The notes beneath the pieces are model-generated. The model did not search any database. It was not told the DNA's origin and was given only the letters and a program-made list of their open reading frames with translations. From contig JBDRNK010000107.1 in assembly GCA_043811105.1 (NCBI GenBank), positions 1 through 5,739 of the forward strand: 5,739 nucleotides of DNA. The letters run 5' to 3'. Position numbers and translations under genes: made by a program. Shown in pieces: positions 1-5,156 of this stretch. The stretch is from CAZDDW01 sp043811105. Its GTDB lineage: Bacteria; Patescibacteriota; Patescibacteriia; UBA9934; CAZDDW01. Positions within the stretch are counted from its first letter, which is position 1, and each line of letters begins with the position of its first letter.

Positions 1-59
1 CAGCGTTGCATTTGTTTTGAGCACTTCGAGCAGTGCTTTTTTGGTCCACTAATGGTCAT
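1..59 (-). CDS. Possible N-terminus of a small zinc-ribbon protein, cut by the window edge
   Basis: On the minus strand an ATG at 57-59 opens a frame that runs off the left edge. It reads MTISGPKKHCSKCSKQ and a few more residues. The C-x2-C pair (HCSKC) preceded by lysines resembles the first knuckle of a small zinc ribbon, but only 19 codons are visible and no family can be named. There is no Shine-Dalgarno. An ACTAAT hexamer ends 6 nt before the ATG, a spacing like that of the apparently leaderless genes in this window. If real, the gene is divergent from 199-483 and shares the AT-rich intergenic region 60-198. The competing reading is that these bases are the 3' end and terminators of a plus-strand gene to the left. 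Confidence 0.25.
   Translation of the reverse strand, partial: MTISGPKKHCSKCSKQMQR
20..42 (+). terminator. Possible intrinsic terminator of a plus-strand gene to the left
   Basis: The arms AGCACT (20-25) and AGTGCT (32-37) pair perfectly around a 6-nt loop, and T residues follow to 42. This has the shape of a short plus-strand rho-independent terminator. A plus-strand frame ending with TGA at 18-20 would fit it. The stem is only 6 bp, and the same bases encode a C-x2-C motif on the minus strand, so the call is tentative. Confidence 0.35.
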
Positions 60-71
60 ACAACCATTAGT
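48..71. repeat. Perfect 9-bp inverted repeat (hairpin or operator-like palindrome)
   Basis: ACTAATGGT (48-56) and ACCATTAGT (63-71) are exact reverse complements around a 6-nt loop. On the plus strand T residues follow, so this could be a second tandem terminator after 20-42. On the minus strand the ATG at 57-59 lies exactly in the loop and the -10-like ACTAAT lies in one arm. It could therefore be an operator or a start-codon hairpin. The sequence alone does not decide between these. Confidence 0.55.
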
Positions 72-198
72 TTTCCAGATTAGAGCTAAATTTAGAAGAG
101 AAACACTGTTTTTACCAACACATTTCTTTAATTAACTCATATAAACAAAACAAAAAAACCAATTCAAGGTTGTTTAGCGATAATAACGTTTTAGTTTT

Positions 199-483
199 AT
201 GAAAATAAACTTTAGCAAATTTGGTACAACACTGACGTCCCGACAAGCGGGGAGGGAAGCCTTAGCTGCTCTTCAGCCGTCTCTTGCTACTATCGGAAAA
301 GATGAAAAAATTGAGATAGATTTTAGTGGCGTAATAACATTTTCACCATCTTGGGGCGATGAGGTTATTACACCTCTTAAAACAAAATTCGGTGAAAGAT
401 TGATTTTGAAAAATACAGAAAATCCTTCTGTTTCTGCAACCCTTGAAATGCTTGATAATATTTTTACTCATCAAAACAACTGA
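199..483 (+). CDS. DUF4325-type STAS-like domain protein
   Basis: The 94-residue product is a single small domain that matches what I know of the DUF4325 STAS-like family. It has an N-terminal beta strand, then SRQAGREAL (residues 14-22) on the first helix, then the family signature DFSGVITFSPSWGDE (41-55), followed by a basic KFGERLIL strand and a C-terminal helix. Full-length members are usually about 90-110 residues, so it looks complete. STAS-like domains are generally protein-protein switches. DUF4325 domains often occur with histidine-kinase-like ATPases, but none is visible here. The ATG at 199 has no Shine-Dalgarno. A GATAAT at 179-184 may be a -10, which would give a leader of only a few nucleotides. 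The 3' end overlaps the convergent Nramp gene by 13 bp. Domain assignment is fairly sure; partner and role are unknown. Confidence 0.75.
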   Translation: MKINFSKFGTTLTSRQAGREALAALQPSLATIGKDEKIEIDFSGVITFSPSWGDEVITPLKTKFGERLILKNTENPSVSATLEMLDNIFTHQNN

Positions 484-1877
484 TCAATTAGCACAACCAC
501 ACTAAAGAATCCGAAGAAGATGAAGATTAGACCAAGAAGTAGTTTGCGCCACATTCTTGGACGAAAGAATTTTGGTAAAGCCTTGTGATTTAGAATCGAG
601 ACCAGTCCAATGTGAACGAACATGGCCAGAGCGTTGATACAAGCGCCAAGAATTAGCAAGGTTTTCGGCTCAGTAATACCGATCAGGAATAAAAAGATTC
701 CAAAGGCGATTTGGGCCCACAAAAAAATAAAATAAATTTTAGACAAAGGAACGGTGGTTTTCTTTGTCTTTTTGGTATATGAGATAGCAGCGTTTTCAGC
801 CATGATTCTTGAAGTCGAATCCATAACTCCCAATTGCGTCTGAAACAACATGATCGTGACTACGAACAAGAATACAGCACCAATAGCCGGTCCGAGAATC
901 GAGCCAATGGCCGTGCCTTCATTGATTACAAAATTAATTCCTTGAGCATTGTCGCTGGCACCGAAGGTGGTCACAAAGGCCAAAAGCATTAAGAGCAGAA
1001 TTGAGGTCGCACCGATCAGCCAAAACACCAAGGCATGTTCAATACTGATTCTTCGCCACCAGACCAAGAAATTTTTACGCGCTTGTTCGGTTTCATTAAA
1101 ATCAGTCCCTTCTAGTCGAATCGCTTCAGCGTTTTTCTTTTTCTGAAACAAACCGGCAATGCGCTGAGCATACTTACCCATGCCATATCCTTTTTCCTTA
1201 ACATAAATCGATTGGGTCAAGTTCAGGTTACCGCCGGCACCAGCGTAAGCAAAAGCAGCCAAGAAGGTTGCCAGAACAATCCCTTCTGGTAAAAAGAAAT
1301 AACCATCACCGTTTCCAACAACCCCGGCAGCCAGCGCACTCCAATCAGCTTTACTACTCAGGATAATTGTTAGAACAAAAACAAAAGGCACGCCCAGCAA
1401 GATGATTGTCTTGGTTAACCGCTCCATCATTCCATAAACGGTTTTGCCAGAGCTTAAGATCAAGCCGATCAATATCAAGAACACAATGGCAATCCATTGA
1501 AAATGTTCAAAGCCAATTAATGAAGAAAAAACTTTGGCTGAAGCGGCAATGATTCCTGGCAGGCCAAAACCAATGAAAGTGGAAAGAATAAACCAAGCCG
1601 GAGCGCCACGCCAAAATTTGGCAATACCGACAAAAACACTTTCACCCTTAACCAAAGCGTAGCGTTCAATTTCCATATTAATAAAATACTGGAAAGTGAT
1701 TCCCAGCACCGCCCCCCAAGCAATTCCCAGTCCATAGTTAGAAGCCAAGTAAGGCCAGAGAATAACTTCGCCTGACCCAAGTCCCAAAGCCAAAATAATA
1801 AAACTCGGTCCGATCAACTTTTTCAGTGGTACCGGAGCAGGGAAGGGTTGTGATTTTTTTGTTTTAGTTTCTGGCAT
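471..1877 (-). CDS. Divergent Nramp-family membrane transporter
   Basis: The 468-residue product has a basic cytoplasmic N-terminus and about 11-12 hydrophobic segments, typical of the LeuT-fold Nramp/SLC11 family (proton-coupled divalent metal import). TM1 starts with GPSF (23-26) at the place of the family GPG motif. Where canonical Nramps have the metal-binding DPGN, this protein has GSGE (34-37). TM6 reads AYAGAGGNLNLTQS (210-223) where canonical members have the MPH methionine motif. NMEIERYALVKGES (67-80), the YVKEKGYGMG loop (225-234) and GVMDSTSRIMAEN (350-362) are, from memory, typical of a widespread divergent Nramp subfamily in environmental bacteria. The substrate is therefore uncertain; manganese import should not be assumed. 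A 45-residue charged loop (about 227-271) separates TM6 and TM7. The ATG at 1877 has no Shine-Dalgarno and lies 8 nt after an extended -10. The gene is monocistronic and converges on 199-483. Confidence 0.88.
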   Translation of the reverse strand: MPETKTKKSQPFPAPVPLKKLIGPSFIILALGLGSGEVILWPYLASNYGLGIAWGAVLGITFQYFINMEIERYALVKGESVFVGIAKFWRGAPAWFILSTFIGFGLPGIIAASAKVFSSLIGFEHFQWIAIVFLILIGLILSSGKTVYGMMERLTKTIILLGVPFVFVLTIILSSKADWSALAAGVVGNGDGYFFLPEGIVLATFLAAFAYAGAGGNLNLTQSIYVKEKGYGMGKYAQRIAGLFQKKKNAEAIRLEGTDFNETEQARKNFLVWWRRISIEHALVFWLIGATSILLLMLLAFVTTFGASDNAQGINFVINEGTAIGSILGPAIGAVFLFVVTIMLFQTQLGVMDSTSRIMAENAAISYTKKTKKTTVPLSKIYFIFLWAQIAFGIFLFLIGITEPKTLLILGACINALAMFVHIGLVSILNHKALPKFFRPRMWRKLLLGLIFIFFGFFSVVVLIDQLF

Positions 1878-1885
1878 GCATACAC

Positions 1886-1894
1886 ATTATAACA
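1886..1894 (-). promoter_or_regulatory. Extended -10 promoter of the Nramp gene, predicting a near-leaderless mRNA
   Basis: The minus strand reads TGTTATAAT, a perfect extended -10 (TG-n-TATAAT). It ends 8 nt before the ATG at 1877, so transcription should begin within a few bases of the start codon. No good -35 is present, which an extended -10 can compensate for. There is no room for a Shine-Dalgarno in such a transcript. Confidence 0.6.
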
Positions 1895-1927
1895 CATAAC
1901 CTGGCTACCATTTGTCCGGGTTTTGGC

Positions 1928-1951
1928 TTGGGGTCAGGTCGTATTATGTCA
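1928..1951 (+). repeat. Left inverted repeat of the Y1 element
   Basis: This 24-bp sequence begins TTGGGGTCAGGTC and ends ATTATGTCA. It is the exact reverse complement of 2814-2837. It covers the -35 region of the transposase promoter and ends three bases before the TG of the extended -10. Confidence 0.9.
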
Positions 1952-1953
1952 TG

Positions 1954-1962
1954 TGGTATAAT
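1954..1962 (+). promoter_or_regulatory. Extended -10 promoter of the Y1 transposase, predicting a near-leaderless mRNA
   Basis: TGGTATAAT is a perfect extended -10 that ends 8 nt before the ATG at 1971, so the transcript should start at about 1969. No Shine-Dalgarno is present. The -10 also sits in a small hairpin, TATTAT (1942-1947) with ATAATA (1958-1963), that reaches into the left repeat. Binding of the transposase to its own end could therefore shut off its promoter. Confidence 0.6.
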
Positions 1963-1970
1963 AATTTCAT

Positions 1971-2816
1971 ATGGCAAGACCATTACGAGTAGAATATCCA
2001 GGTGCGTTATATCATGTAATGTCTCGTGGTAACGCATATCAGACTATTTTCAAAGACGACAAAGATCGCCGGAAATTTTTGGAATGGATCAAAGACGCCA
2101 TAAAGCTACATAATCTAATCTGCCACGCCTATTGTCTAATGGACAACCATTATCATCTTTTAATTGAAACACCTGATGCCAATCTTTCAAAAGCAATGCG
2201 CGATATTAATGGGAATTATACCCAATGGTTTAATACAAGACACAAAACGGCCGGTCACTTGTTTCAAGGGCGTTATAAAGCTTTCGTGATTGAAAAAGAG
2301 ACATATTTGCTTGAGGTGGCTCGCTATATTGTTCTAAATCCGATCCGTGACAATTTGGTGGATTATCCCAGAAAGTGGAAATGGAGCAGTTACAGAGACA
2401 CCGCAGAGACCGGCAGGGCACCGGAGTGGTTGCATACAGATTGGATACTTGGTTACTTTGATAAAAACAAAAAAACAGCACAAAAAAACTATCGTCAATT
2501 TGTGAAAGATGGGATTAAAGCAGATGATCCATATACTGATATTAAGAACGGGTTTCTTCTCGGAAGCCCGCAATTTATTCATTGGATATGGGAGACTCAG
2601 ACAAATGGGTCTGAAGAATTAAAGGATCATCCAAGAGAACAAAGAATTGTTGGAAGACCTTTGCTTAGTGAGTTGTTTGATAGTGTTAATACAAAGCAAG
2701 AAAGGGATAATATGATTAGGTTCGCCAGGTTTAGGTGTGGTTATTTAACTACTGAAATAGCACGATACATTGGGATGCATAGGGCTGTTGTTGGAAAGAT
2801 AAGTAGAGAAAAGTGA
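1971..2816 (+). CDS. Y1-family (REP-associated-like) HUH transposase
   Basis: The 281-residue product is a single-strand DNA transposase/relaxase-type nuclease of the Y1 family. The N-terminal domain has the characteristic opening MARPLRVEYPGALYHVMSRG. The HUH metal motif is His60-Tyr61-His62 in MDNHYHLLIETP (57-68). NGNYTQWFNTRHKTAGHLFQGRYK follows at residues 80-103 (family block). The likely nucleophile is Tyr119 in ARYIVLNP (117-124), by analogy with the tyrosine of TnpA-REP proteins. A C-terminal extension (about 185-281) ends in a helix-turn-helix, LTTEIARYIGMHRAVVGKI (259-277), like that of the longer members of this group. All catalytic residues and both ends are intact, so it is probably active or recently active. 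The ATG lies just after an extended -10, and the TGA stop forms the first three bases of the right inverted repeat. It is transcribed away from the Nramp gene. Confidence 0.9.
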   Translation: MARPLRVEYPGALYHVMSRGNAYQTIFKDDKDRRKFLEWIKDAIKLHNLICHAYCLMDNHYHLLIETPDANLSKAMRDINGNYTQWFNTRHKTAGHLFQGRYKAFVIEKETYLLEVARYIVLNPIRDNLVDYPRKWKWSSYRDTAETGRAPEWLHTDWILGYFDKNKKTAQKNYRQFVKDGIKADDPYTDIKNGFLLGSPQFIHWIWETQTNGSEELKDHPREQRIVGRPLLSELFDSVNTKQERDNMIRFARFRCGYLTTEIARYIGMHRAVVGKISREK

Positions 2817-2837
2817 CATAATACGACCTGACCCCAA
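2814..2837 (-). repeat. Right inverted repeat of the Y1 element
   Basis: This is an exact 24-bp reverse complement of 1928-1951. Its first three bases, TGA, are the stop codon of the transposase gene, so the coding region ends inside the repeat. Confidence 0.9.
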
Positions 2838-2850
2838 ACCTTCAGGAAAG

Positions 2851-2877
2851 AAAAATCCCATCTCAAAGAGATGGGGA
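2851..2877 (-). terminator. Intrinsic terminator, minus strand
   Basis: Read on the minus strand, CCCATCTC (2875-2868) pairs perfectly with GAGATGGG (2864-2857) around a TTT loop, followed by A and then TTTTT. This is a good rho-independent terminator with an 8-bp stem. No protein gene lies immediately upstream on that strand. It either ends the putative RNA starting near 3161 or ends readthrough from 3217-3756. Confidence 0.75.
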
Positions 2878-2890
2878 AGTAAGTAAAAGG

Positions 2891-2930
2891 GCGGCTACGT
2901 CGCCCAGTGGCAGATGAGCGACGTAGCCGC
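2891..2930 (-). other. Perfect 13-bp GC-rich stem-loop
   Basis: GCGGCTACGTCGC (2891-2903) and its exact reverse complement (2918-2930) enclose a 14-nt loop. There is no T-tract after it on either strand, so it is not a terminator. It lies 53 bp outside the right repeat of the Y1 element and contains GTAG, so a REP-like palindrome is an alternative reading, but only one copy is present. I favour it as a helix of the candidate RNA. Confidence 0.7.
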
Positions 2931-2933
2931 GGA

Positions 2934-2961
2934 CATCACGGTTGCTAGTTTAAGCATGATG
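2934..2961 (-). other. Stem-loop of the candidate RNA
   Basis: CATCA (2934-2938) pairs with TGATG (2957-2961). TGCT (2943-2946) pairs with AGCA (2953-2956) around a 6-nt loop, leaving a 4-nt bulge on one side. The helix ends exactly where the next compound hairpin (2962-3006) begins. Confidence 0.45.
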
Positions 2962-3006
2962 GGTACTTCAGCACAAGTCTTTCGACTCGCTCACATGCTT
3001 AGTACC
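2962..3006 (-). other. Compound hairpin with a GAAA tetraloop
   Basis: On the minus strand GGTACT/AGTACC (6 bp) closes the outer stem, AGCA/TGCT (4 bp) forms a middle stem, and AGTC-GAAA-GACT forms the tip with a GNRA tetraloop. An asymmetric internal loop separates middle and tip. The GNRA loop forms only in the minus-strand transcript (the plus strand gives TTTC), which supports minus-strand function. Confidence 0.5.
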
Positions 3007-3167
3007 TAGAATTTTTTCGACCAGGATACTGGGTCTGGCTGAATTGCGGGGTGGAGGATGTTGGGAAAACCCTAACACTCATCGGCGATGAATGCCATCC
3101 AGCCTTCGTACCAGCTCTTCAGGCCGTCCAGATTCCTCTTGCCTTAAACATCCGTGACAGCGTGTCT

Positions 3168-3196
3168 ATATTACACAACGAATCAATAGCTGTCAA
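3168..3196 (-). promoter_or_regulatory. Sigma-70-type promoter of the candidate RNA
   Basis: On the minus strand a perfect -35 TTGACA (3196-3191) is followed, after exactly 17 bp, by TAATAT (3173-3168), which matches the -10 consensus at four of six positions. It begins 21 bp after the stop codon of 3217-3756 and fires leftward into a region without a good ORF. Confidence 0.5.
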
Positions 3197-3216
3197 CTGT
3201 ATCATAAAGAATCGGC

Positions 3217-3756
3217 TCAGAGACGGCCGAGTTCATCCAGACTTGGGTGGATGATCACATCTTCTGTAGCCGACGGCTTTCTGTACGGAATGTCATCCGC
3301 ACAACGTCCGTCCTGATCCAGATGTTTCTCGCAAACATCGATCTCTTGAACAGTTCCCCAGACATTGACCATAGCTCGACGAACAGCTAGCGGGGCATTA
3401 GCATCAGTGTGATCTTCGTGCATGCATCGGTTCTTTGGGCTCCAGGGAAAAGCAAGAGGGAAGACCGCATTGACTGACAAGCAGAAAATGAAATCAGCAC
3501 GCGTCACCGGCGTCCAGCCATTTTCTTGTACTTCCAGCTCGCTAGGCATGAACCGGCCAACACCGTCAGTCAGCCGTTCGAAACGATCGCCAGTGAAATT
3601 CTTGCCCATGTTGACCTGGATACAATGCGGAAGCTGGTCAGGGTCAATTGCAACAACTTCGCCGAATTTGCGTCGAAGAGCCCAATCCCGGTCAAAACCG
3701 ATCTCACCCGGGGTTACCTGCACAACCTGTCCGATTTCGAAAGAACTTGTGTCCAT
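3217..3756 (-). CDS. Hypothetical protein with an SH3-like N-terminus and Cys/His-rich C-terminus
   Basis: I do not recognise a named family for this 179-residue product. Residues 5-75 (FEIGQVVQVTPGEIG, then a FGEVVAIDP strand and a GRFMPSELEV strand) read like a small SH3-like or KOW-like beta barrel. The second half has Cys92, Cys111-x-His113-x2-His116, Cys142-x2-His145 (VCEKHLD) and Cys152, spacing that could hold a zinc ion. No signal peptide or membrane segment is seen, so it is probably cytoplasmic. The start is secure: AGGAGG (3767-3762) lies 5 nt before the ATG, behind a TTGACA-N17-TAAGCT promoter. Just past the coding end, TCGGC/GCCGA (3230-3212) followed by TTCTTT may be a weak terminator. 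It is a single-gene unit downstream of, but separated by a terminator from, the helicase. It looks slightly richer in G+C than the flanking genes. Confidence 0.65.
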   Translation of the reverse strand: MDTSSFEIGQVVQVTPGEIGFDRDWALRRKFGEVVAIDPDQLPHCIQVNMGKNFTGDRFERLTDGVGRFMPSELEVQENGWTPVTRADFIFCLSVNAVFPLAFPWSPKNRCMHEDHTDANAPLAVRRAMVNVWGTVQEIDVCEKHLDQDGRCADDIPYRKPSATEDVIIHPSLDELGRL

Positions 3757-3761
3757 TGTGT

Positions 3762-3767
3762 CCTCCT
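3762..3767 (-). promoter_or_regulatory. Consensus Shine-Dalgarno of the 3217-3756 gene
   Basis: The minus strand reads AGGAGG, then five bases, then the ATG at 3756. It is a full anti-16S match with good spacing and fixes the start codon. The Nramp, transposase and helicase genes in this window have no such site. Confidence 0.8.
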
Positions 3768-3773
3768 AGGGTC

Positions 3774-3802
3774 AGCTTATTTTAGAAACAAATTTGTGTC
3801 AA
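3774..3802 (-). promoter_or_regulatory. Sigma-70-type promoter of the 3217-3756 gene
   Basis: TTGACA (3802-3797), a 17-bp spacer, and TAAGCT (3779-3774) lie between the helicase terminator and the start codon. Initiation about 7 bp further on leaves a short leader that contains the Shine-Dalgarno. Confidence 0.6.
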
Positions 3803-3803
3803 C

Positions 3804-3835
3804 CAAAAACACCCGTTTATGACGGATGTTTTTTT
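3804..3835. terminator. Bidirectional intrinsic terminator after the helicase gene
   Basis: ACACCCGT (3809-3816) pairs with ACGGATGT (3822-3829), one pair being a G-U wobble, around a 5-nt loop. A-runs lie on the left and T-runs on the right, so both strands yield a stem followed by a U-tract. Its edge overlaps the helicase stop codon (3834-3836). It separates the helicase from the 3217-3756 gene, so the two are not one operon. Confidence 0.75.
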
Positions 3836-5150
3836 ATCTTCGTTTGGTTGTCCGTTTTTTGCTGTAACTTTTTCCGCGAGGACGCCCGTGACTAGACGAT
3901 CTTTCACTTCCGCCACTCTTATTCCCAGTATGCCGACTGCGCGCGCCACCTCGATTACGTCGGGCATGACTCGGTTTACCATGCGATCTATGACTGATGT
4001 CTGATTTTTCAATTGAACGAAGCGATTCACCGGAAGGCGATTTGATTGGCAAAGTGATATTGATCAGCTCTTGGATCTGAGCAATATCCCGCTTTTGTTC
4101 AGGTGCGGCAAATGAAATTGCTTTTCCGGATCGTCCAGCTCGACCTGTTCGGCCGATTCGATGAACGTAATCTTCAAGTTGTTCCGGCAAATCAAAGTTG
4201 ACAACCAATTCGATATTATCGACATCAATCCCTCGAGCAGCAATATCCGTGGCAACTAAGATTCGATAACGACCGTTTGAAAATCCTTTTAGTGCACTTT
4301 GTCGCTGATGTTGTGATCGATTTGAATGGATCTCATCAGCCGATTGACCGCTTTGACGCAAAGCGCGAGCGATCTTGCTGGCCCCATGTTTTGTTCGACT
4401 AAAGATTAACACGGATCCTTTATATTCTTGTAAAAGTCTTTCAAGTAAATCCATTTTTTCAGTTCGCGGGACGATGTAGACTTCTTGATCAATGGTATCA
4501 ACGGTTGTTCCTGATTTTGCCACTTCGATTCGTAGCGGTTTTTTCATGTATTGTCGAGCAATATTGGCAATGGCTTCCGGCATAGTGGCTGAAAATAGCA
4601 TTGTTTGTCGATCGTGAGGAACACCGGAAAGAATTCGTTTCAATTGTGGAGCAAAGCCCATGTCCAGCATTCTATCAGCTTCGTCTAAAATCAAAATACC
4701 AACATTAGACAAAGAAATATGTTTTTGTTCAATGTGATCGATCAAACGTCCGGGCGTAGCTACAATTACTTGCGGTCGAGCTCTAAGTTGTTTGATCTGC
4801 GGTCGTGGATTTGTTCCACCGATAACAATAGCCGTTCGCAAGCCACTGTCTCCGGAAACTTTTCTAAAGGTTTCTTCAACCTGAACCGCCAATTCACGAG
4901 TCGGCAGAAGTACCAGCCCGATTTTATTTGTAGCCGAAATATGTTGCAAGATTGGAATGGCATAGGCAAGTGTTTTTCCAGAACCGGTTTGGGCAATGCC
5001 AACAACATCTTCACCAGAGGTAGCGATCGGTATTGCTTTATATTGAATTGGGGTTGGATGAACAAAACCAAGCGTTTTAATACGCTTTAGCAAACCCGGG
5101 GCAATGCCCAGGCCATGAAAGTCATGTTGTTCTAGTTCATCACGTGACAT
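3834..5150 (-). CDS. RhlE-like DEAD-box ATP-dependent RNA helicase
   Basis: The 438-residue product is an ATP-dependent RNA-unwinding enzyme with every core motif intact. These are the Q motif GFVHPTPIQ (28-36), motif I AQTGSGKT (53-60), Ia PTRELA (83-88), GG (111-112), Ib TPGR (132-135), II DEAD (156-159), III SAT (187-189), IV LIFSRT (248-253), V ATDIAARGID (300-309) and VI HRIGRTGRAGR (330-340). LDMGF (162-166) and the HSNRSQHQRQ block (275-284) are typical of the RhlE group, whose members act in ribosome assembly and mRNA decay. A tail of about 55 residues (384-438) is rich in Arg, Lys, Ser, Gly and His and likely a disordered RNA-binding arm. The family is certain; the RhlE subtype is an inference. 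TATAAT lies 6 nt before the ATG at 5150 with no Shine-Dalgarno. It stands alone between two terminators. Confidence 0.95.
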   Translation of the reverse strand: MSRDELEQHDFHGLGIAPGLLKRIKTLGFVHPTPIQYKAIPIATSGEDVVGIAQTGSGKTLAYAIPILQHISATNKIGLVLLPTRELAVQVEETFRKVSGDSGLRTAIVIGGTNPRPQIKQLRARPQVIVATPGRLIDHIEQKHISLSNVGILILDEADRMLDMGFAPQLKRILSGVPHDRQTMLFSATMPEAIANIARQYMKKPLRIEVAKSGTTVDTIDQEVYIVPRTEKMDLLERLLQEYKGSVLIFSRTKHGASKIARALRQSGQSADEIHSNRSQHQRQSALKGFSNGRYRILVATDIAARGIDVDNIELVVNFDLPEQLEDYVHRIGRTGRAGRSGKAISFAAPEQKRDIAQIQELINITLPIKSPSGESLRSIEKSDISHRSHGKPSHARRNRGGARSRHTGNKSGGSERSSSHGRPRGKSYSKKRTTKRR

Positions 5151-5156
5151 AATAAT

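Larger units (their letters stand above)
1928..2837 (+). mobile_element. Y1/HUH (RAYT-like) transposase element bounded by 24-bp inverted repeats
   Basis: A single transposase gene is bracketed by exact 24-bp inverted copies at 1928-1951 and 2814-2837, making a compact 910-bp unit. No obvious target-site duplication flanks it (left flank ends TTTTGGC, right flank begins ACCTTC), as expected for HUH single-strand chemistry. Canonical IS200/IS605 elements end in subterminal hairpins rather than long perfect terminal repeats. The flanks here are more like the inverted REP-type sequences around REP-associated tyrosine transposases. Whether the whole unit moves, or the repeats are separate domesticated sequences, cannot be told from one copy. 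Confidence 0.65.
2850..3161 (-). ncRNA. Candidate structured non-coding RNA (about 310 nt)
   Basis: This interval has no convincing protein gene but looks like an RNA transcription unit on the minus strand. A TTGACA-N17-TAATAT promoter (3168-3196) predicts a start near 3161-3163. Leftward, hairpins follow almost without gaps: 3076-3094 (8 bp, 3-nt loop), 2962-3006 (compound stem with a GAAA tetraloop), 2934-2961, 2891-2930 (13-bp perfect stem), and an intrinsic terminator at 2851-2877. The 2962-3006 and 2934-2961 stems abut directly and could stack. I looked for the conserved signatures of RNase P RNA, tmRNA, SRP RNA and 6S RNA and did not find them. Alternatives are a structured 3'UTR of the gene at 3217-3756, or a decayed gene. 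The promoter and hairpins are visible; the RNA itself is inferred. Confidence 0.42.

Noticed and set aside
2230..2582. Minus-strand ORFs within the Y1 transposase
   Set aside because: They are antisense to conserved HUH and tyrosine motifs; they look like shadows.
2891..2930. CRISPR repeat or REP array
   Set aside because: The 13-bp palindrome occurs once and there is no periodic repeat-spacer pattern.
2850..3161. RNase P RNA, tmRNA, SRP RNA or 6S RNA
   Set aside because: I looked for the GAGGAAAGUCC and ACAG-type P RNA blocks, a tRNA-like CCA end with an ALAA tag, the SRP apical GGAA/GCAG motif and the 6S long-helix layout. None was found by eye.
3051..3254. Plus-strand GTG-started ORF of 67 codons
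   Set aside because: It has no Shine-Dalgarno or TATAAT at the start and no terminator, and it overlaps the 3' end of the well-supported 3217-3756 gene. It is antisense to the hairpin-rich transcript. I could not match it to any family.
199..3756. Alternative genetic code (UGA as Gly)
   Set aside because: Four CDSs end in UGA at the expected family lengths, and no gene needs in-frame UGA readthrough.
3422..3822. Plus-strand ORFs opposite the Cys/His-rich gene (3422-3769 and 3526-3822)
   Set aside because: They are opposite-strand frames of a gene that has a consensus promoter and Shine-Dalgarno. Their translations show no domain pattern.
4719..5090. Open frames within the helicase gene, both strands
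   Set aside because: All helicase motifs lie in the 3834-5150 minus frame; these frames are shadows.
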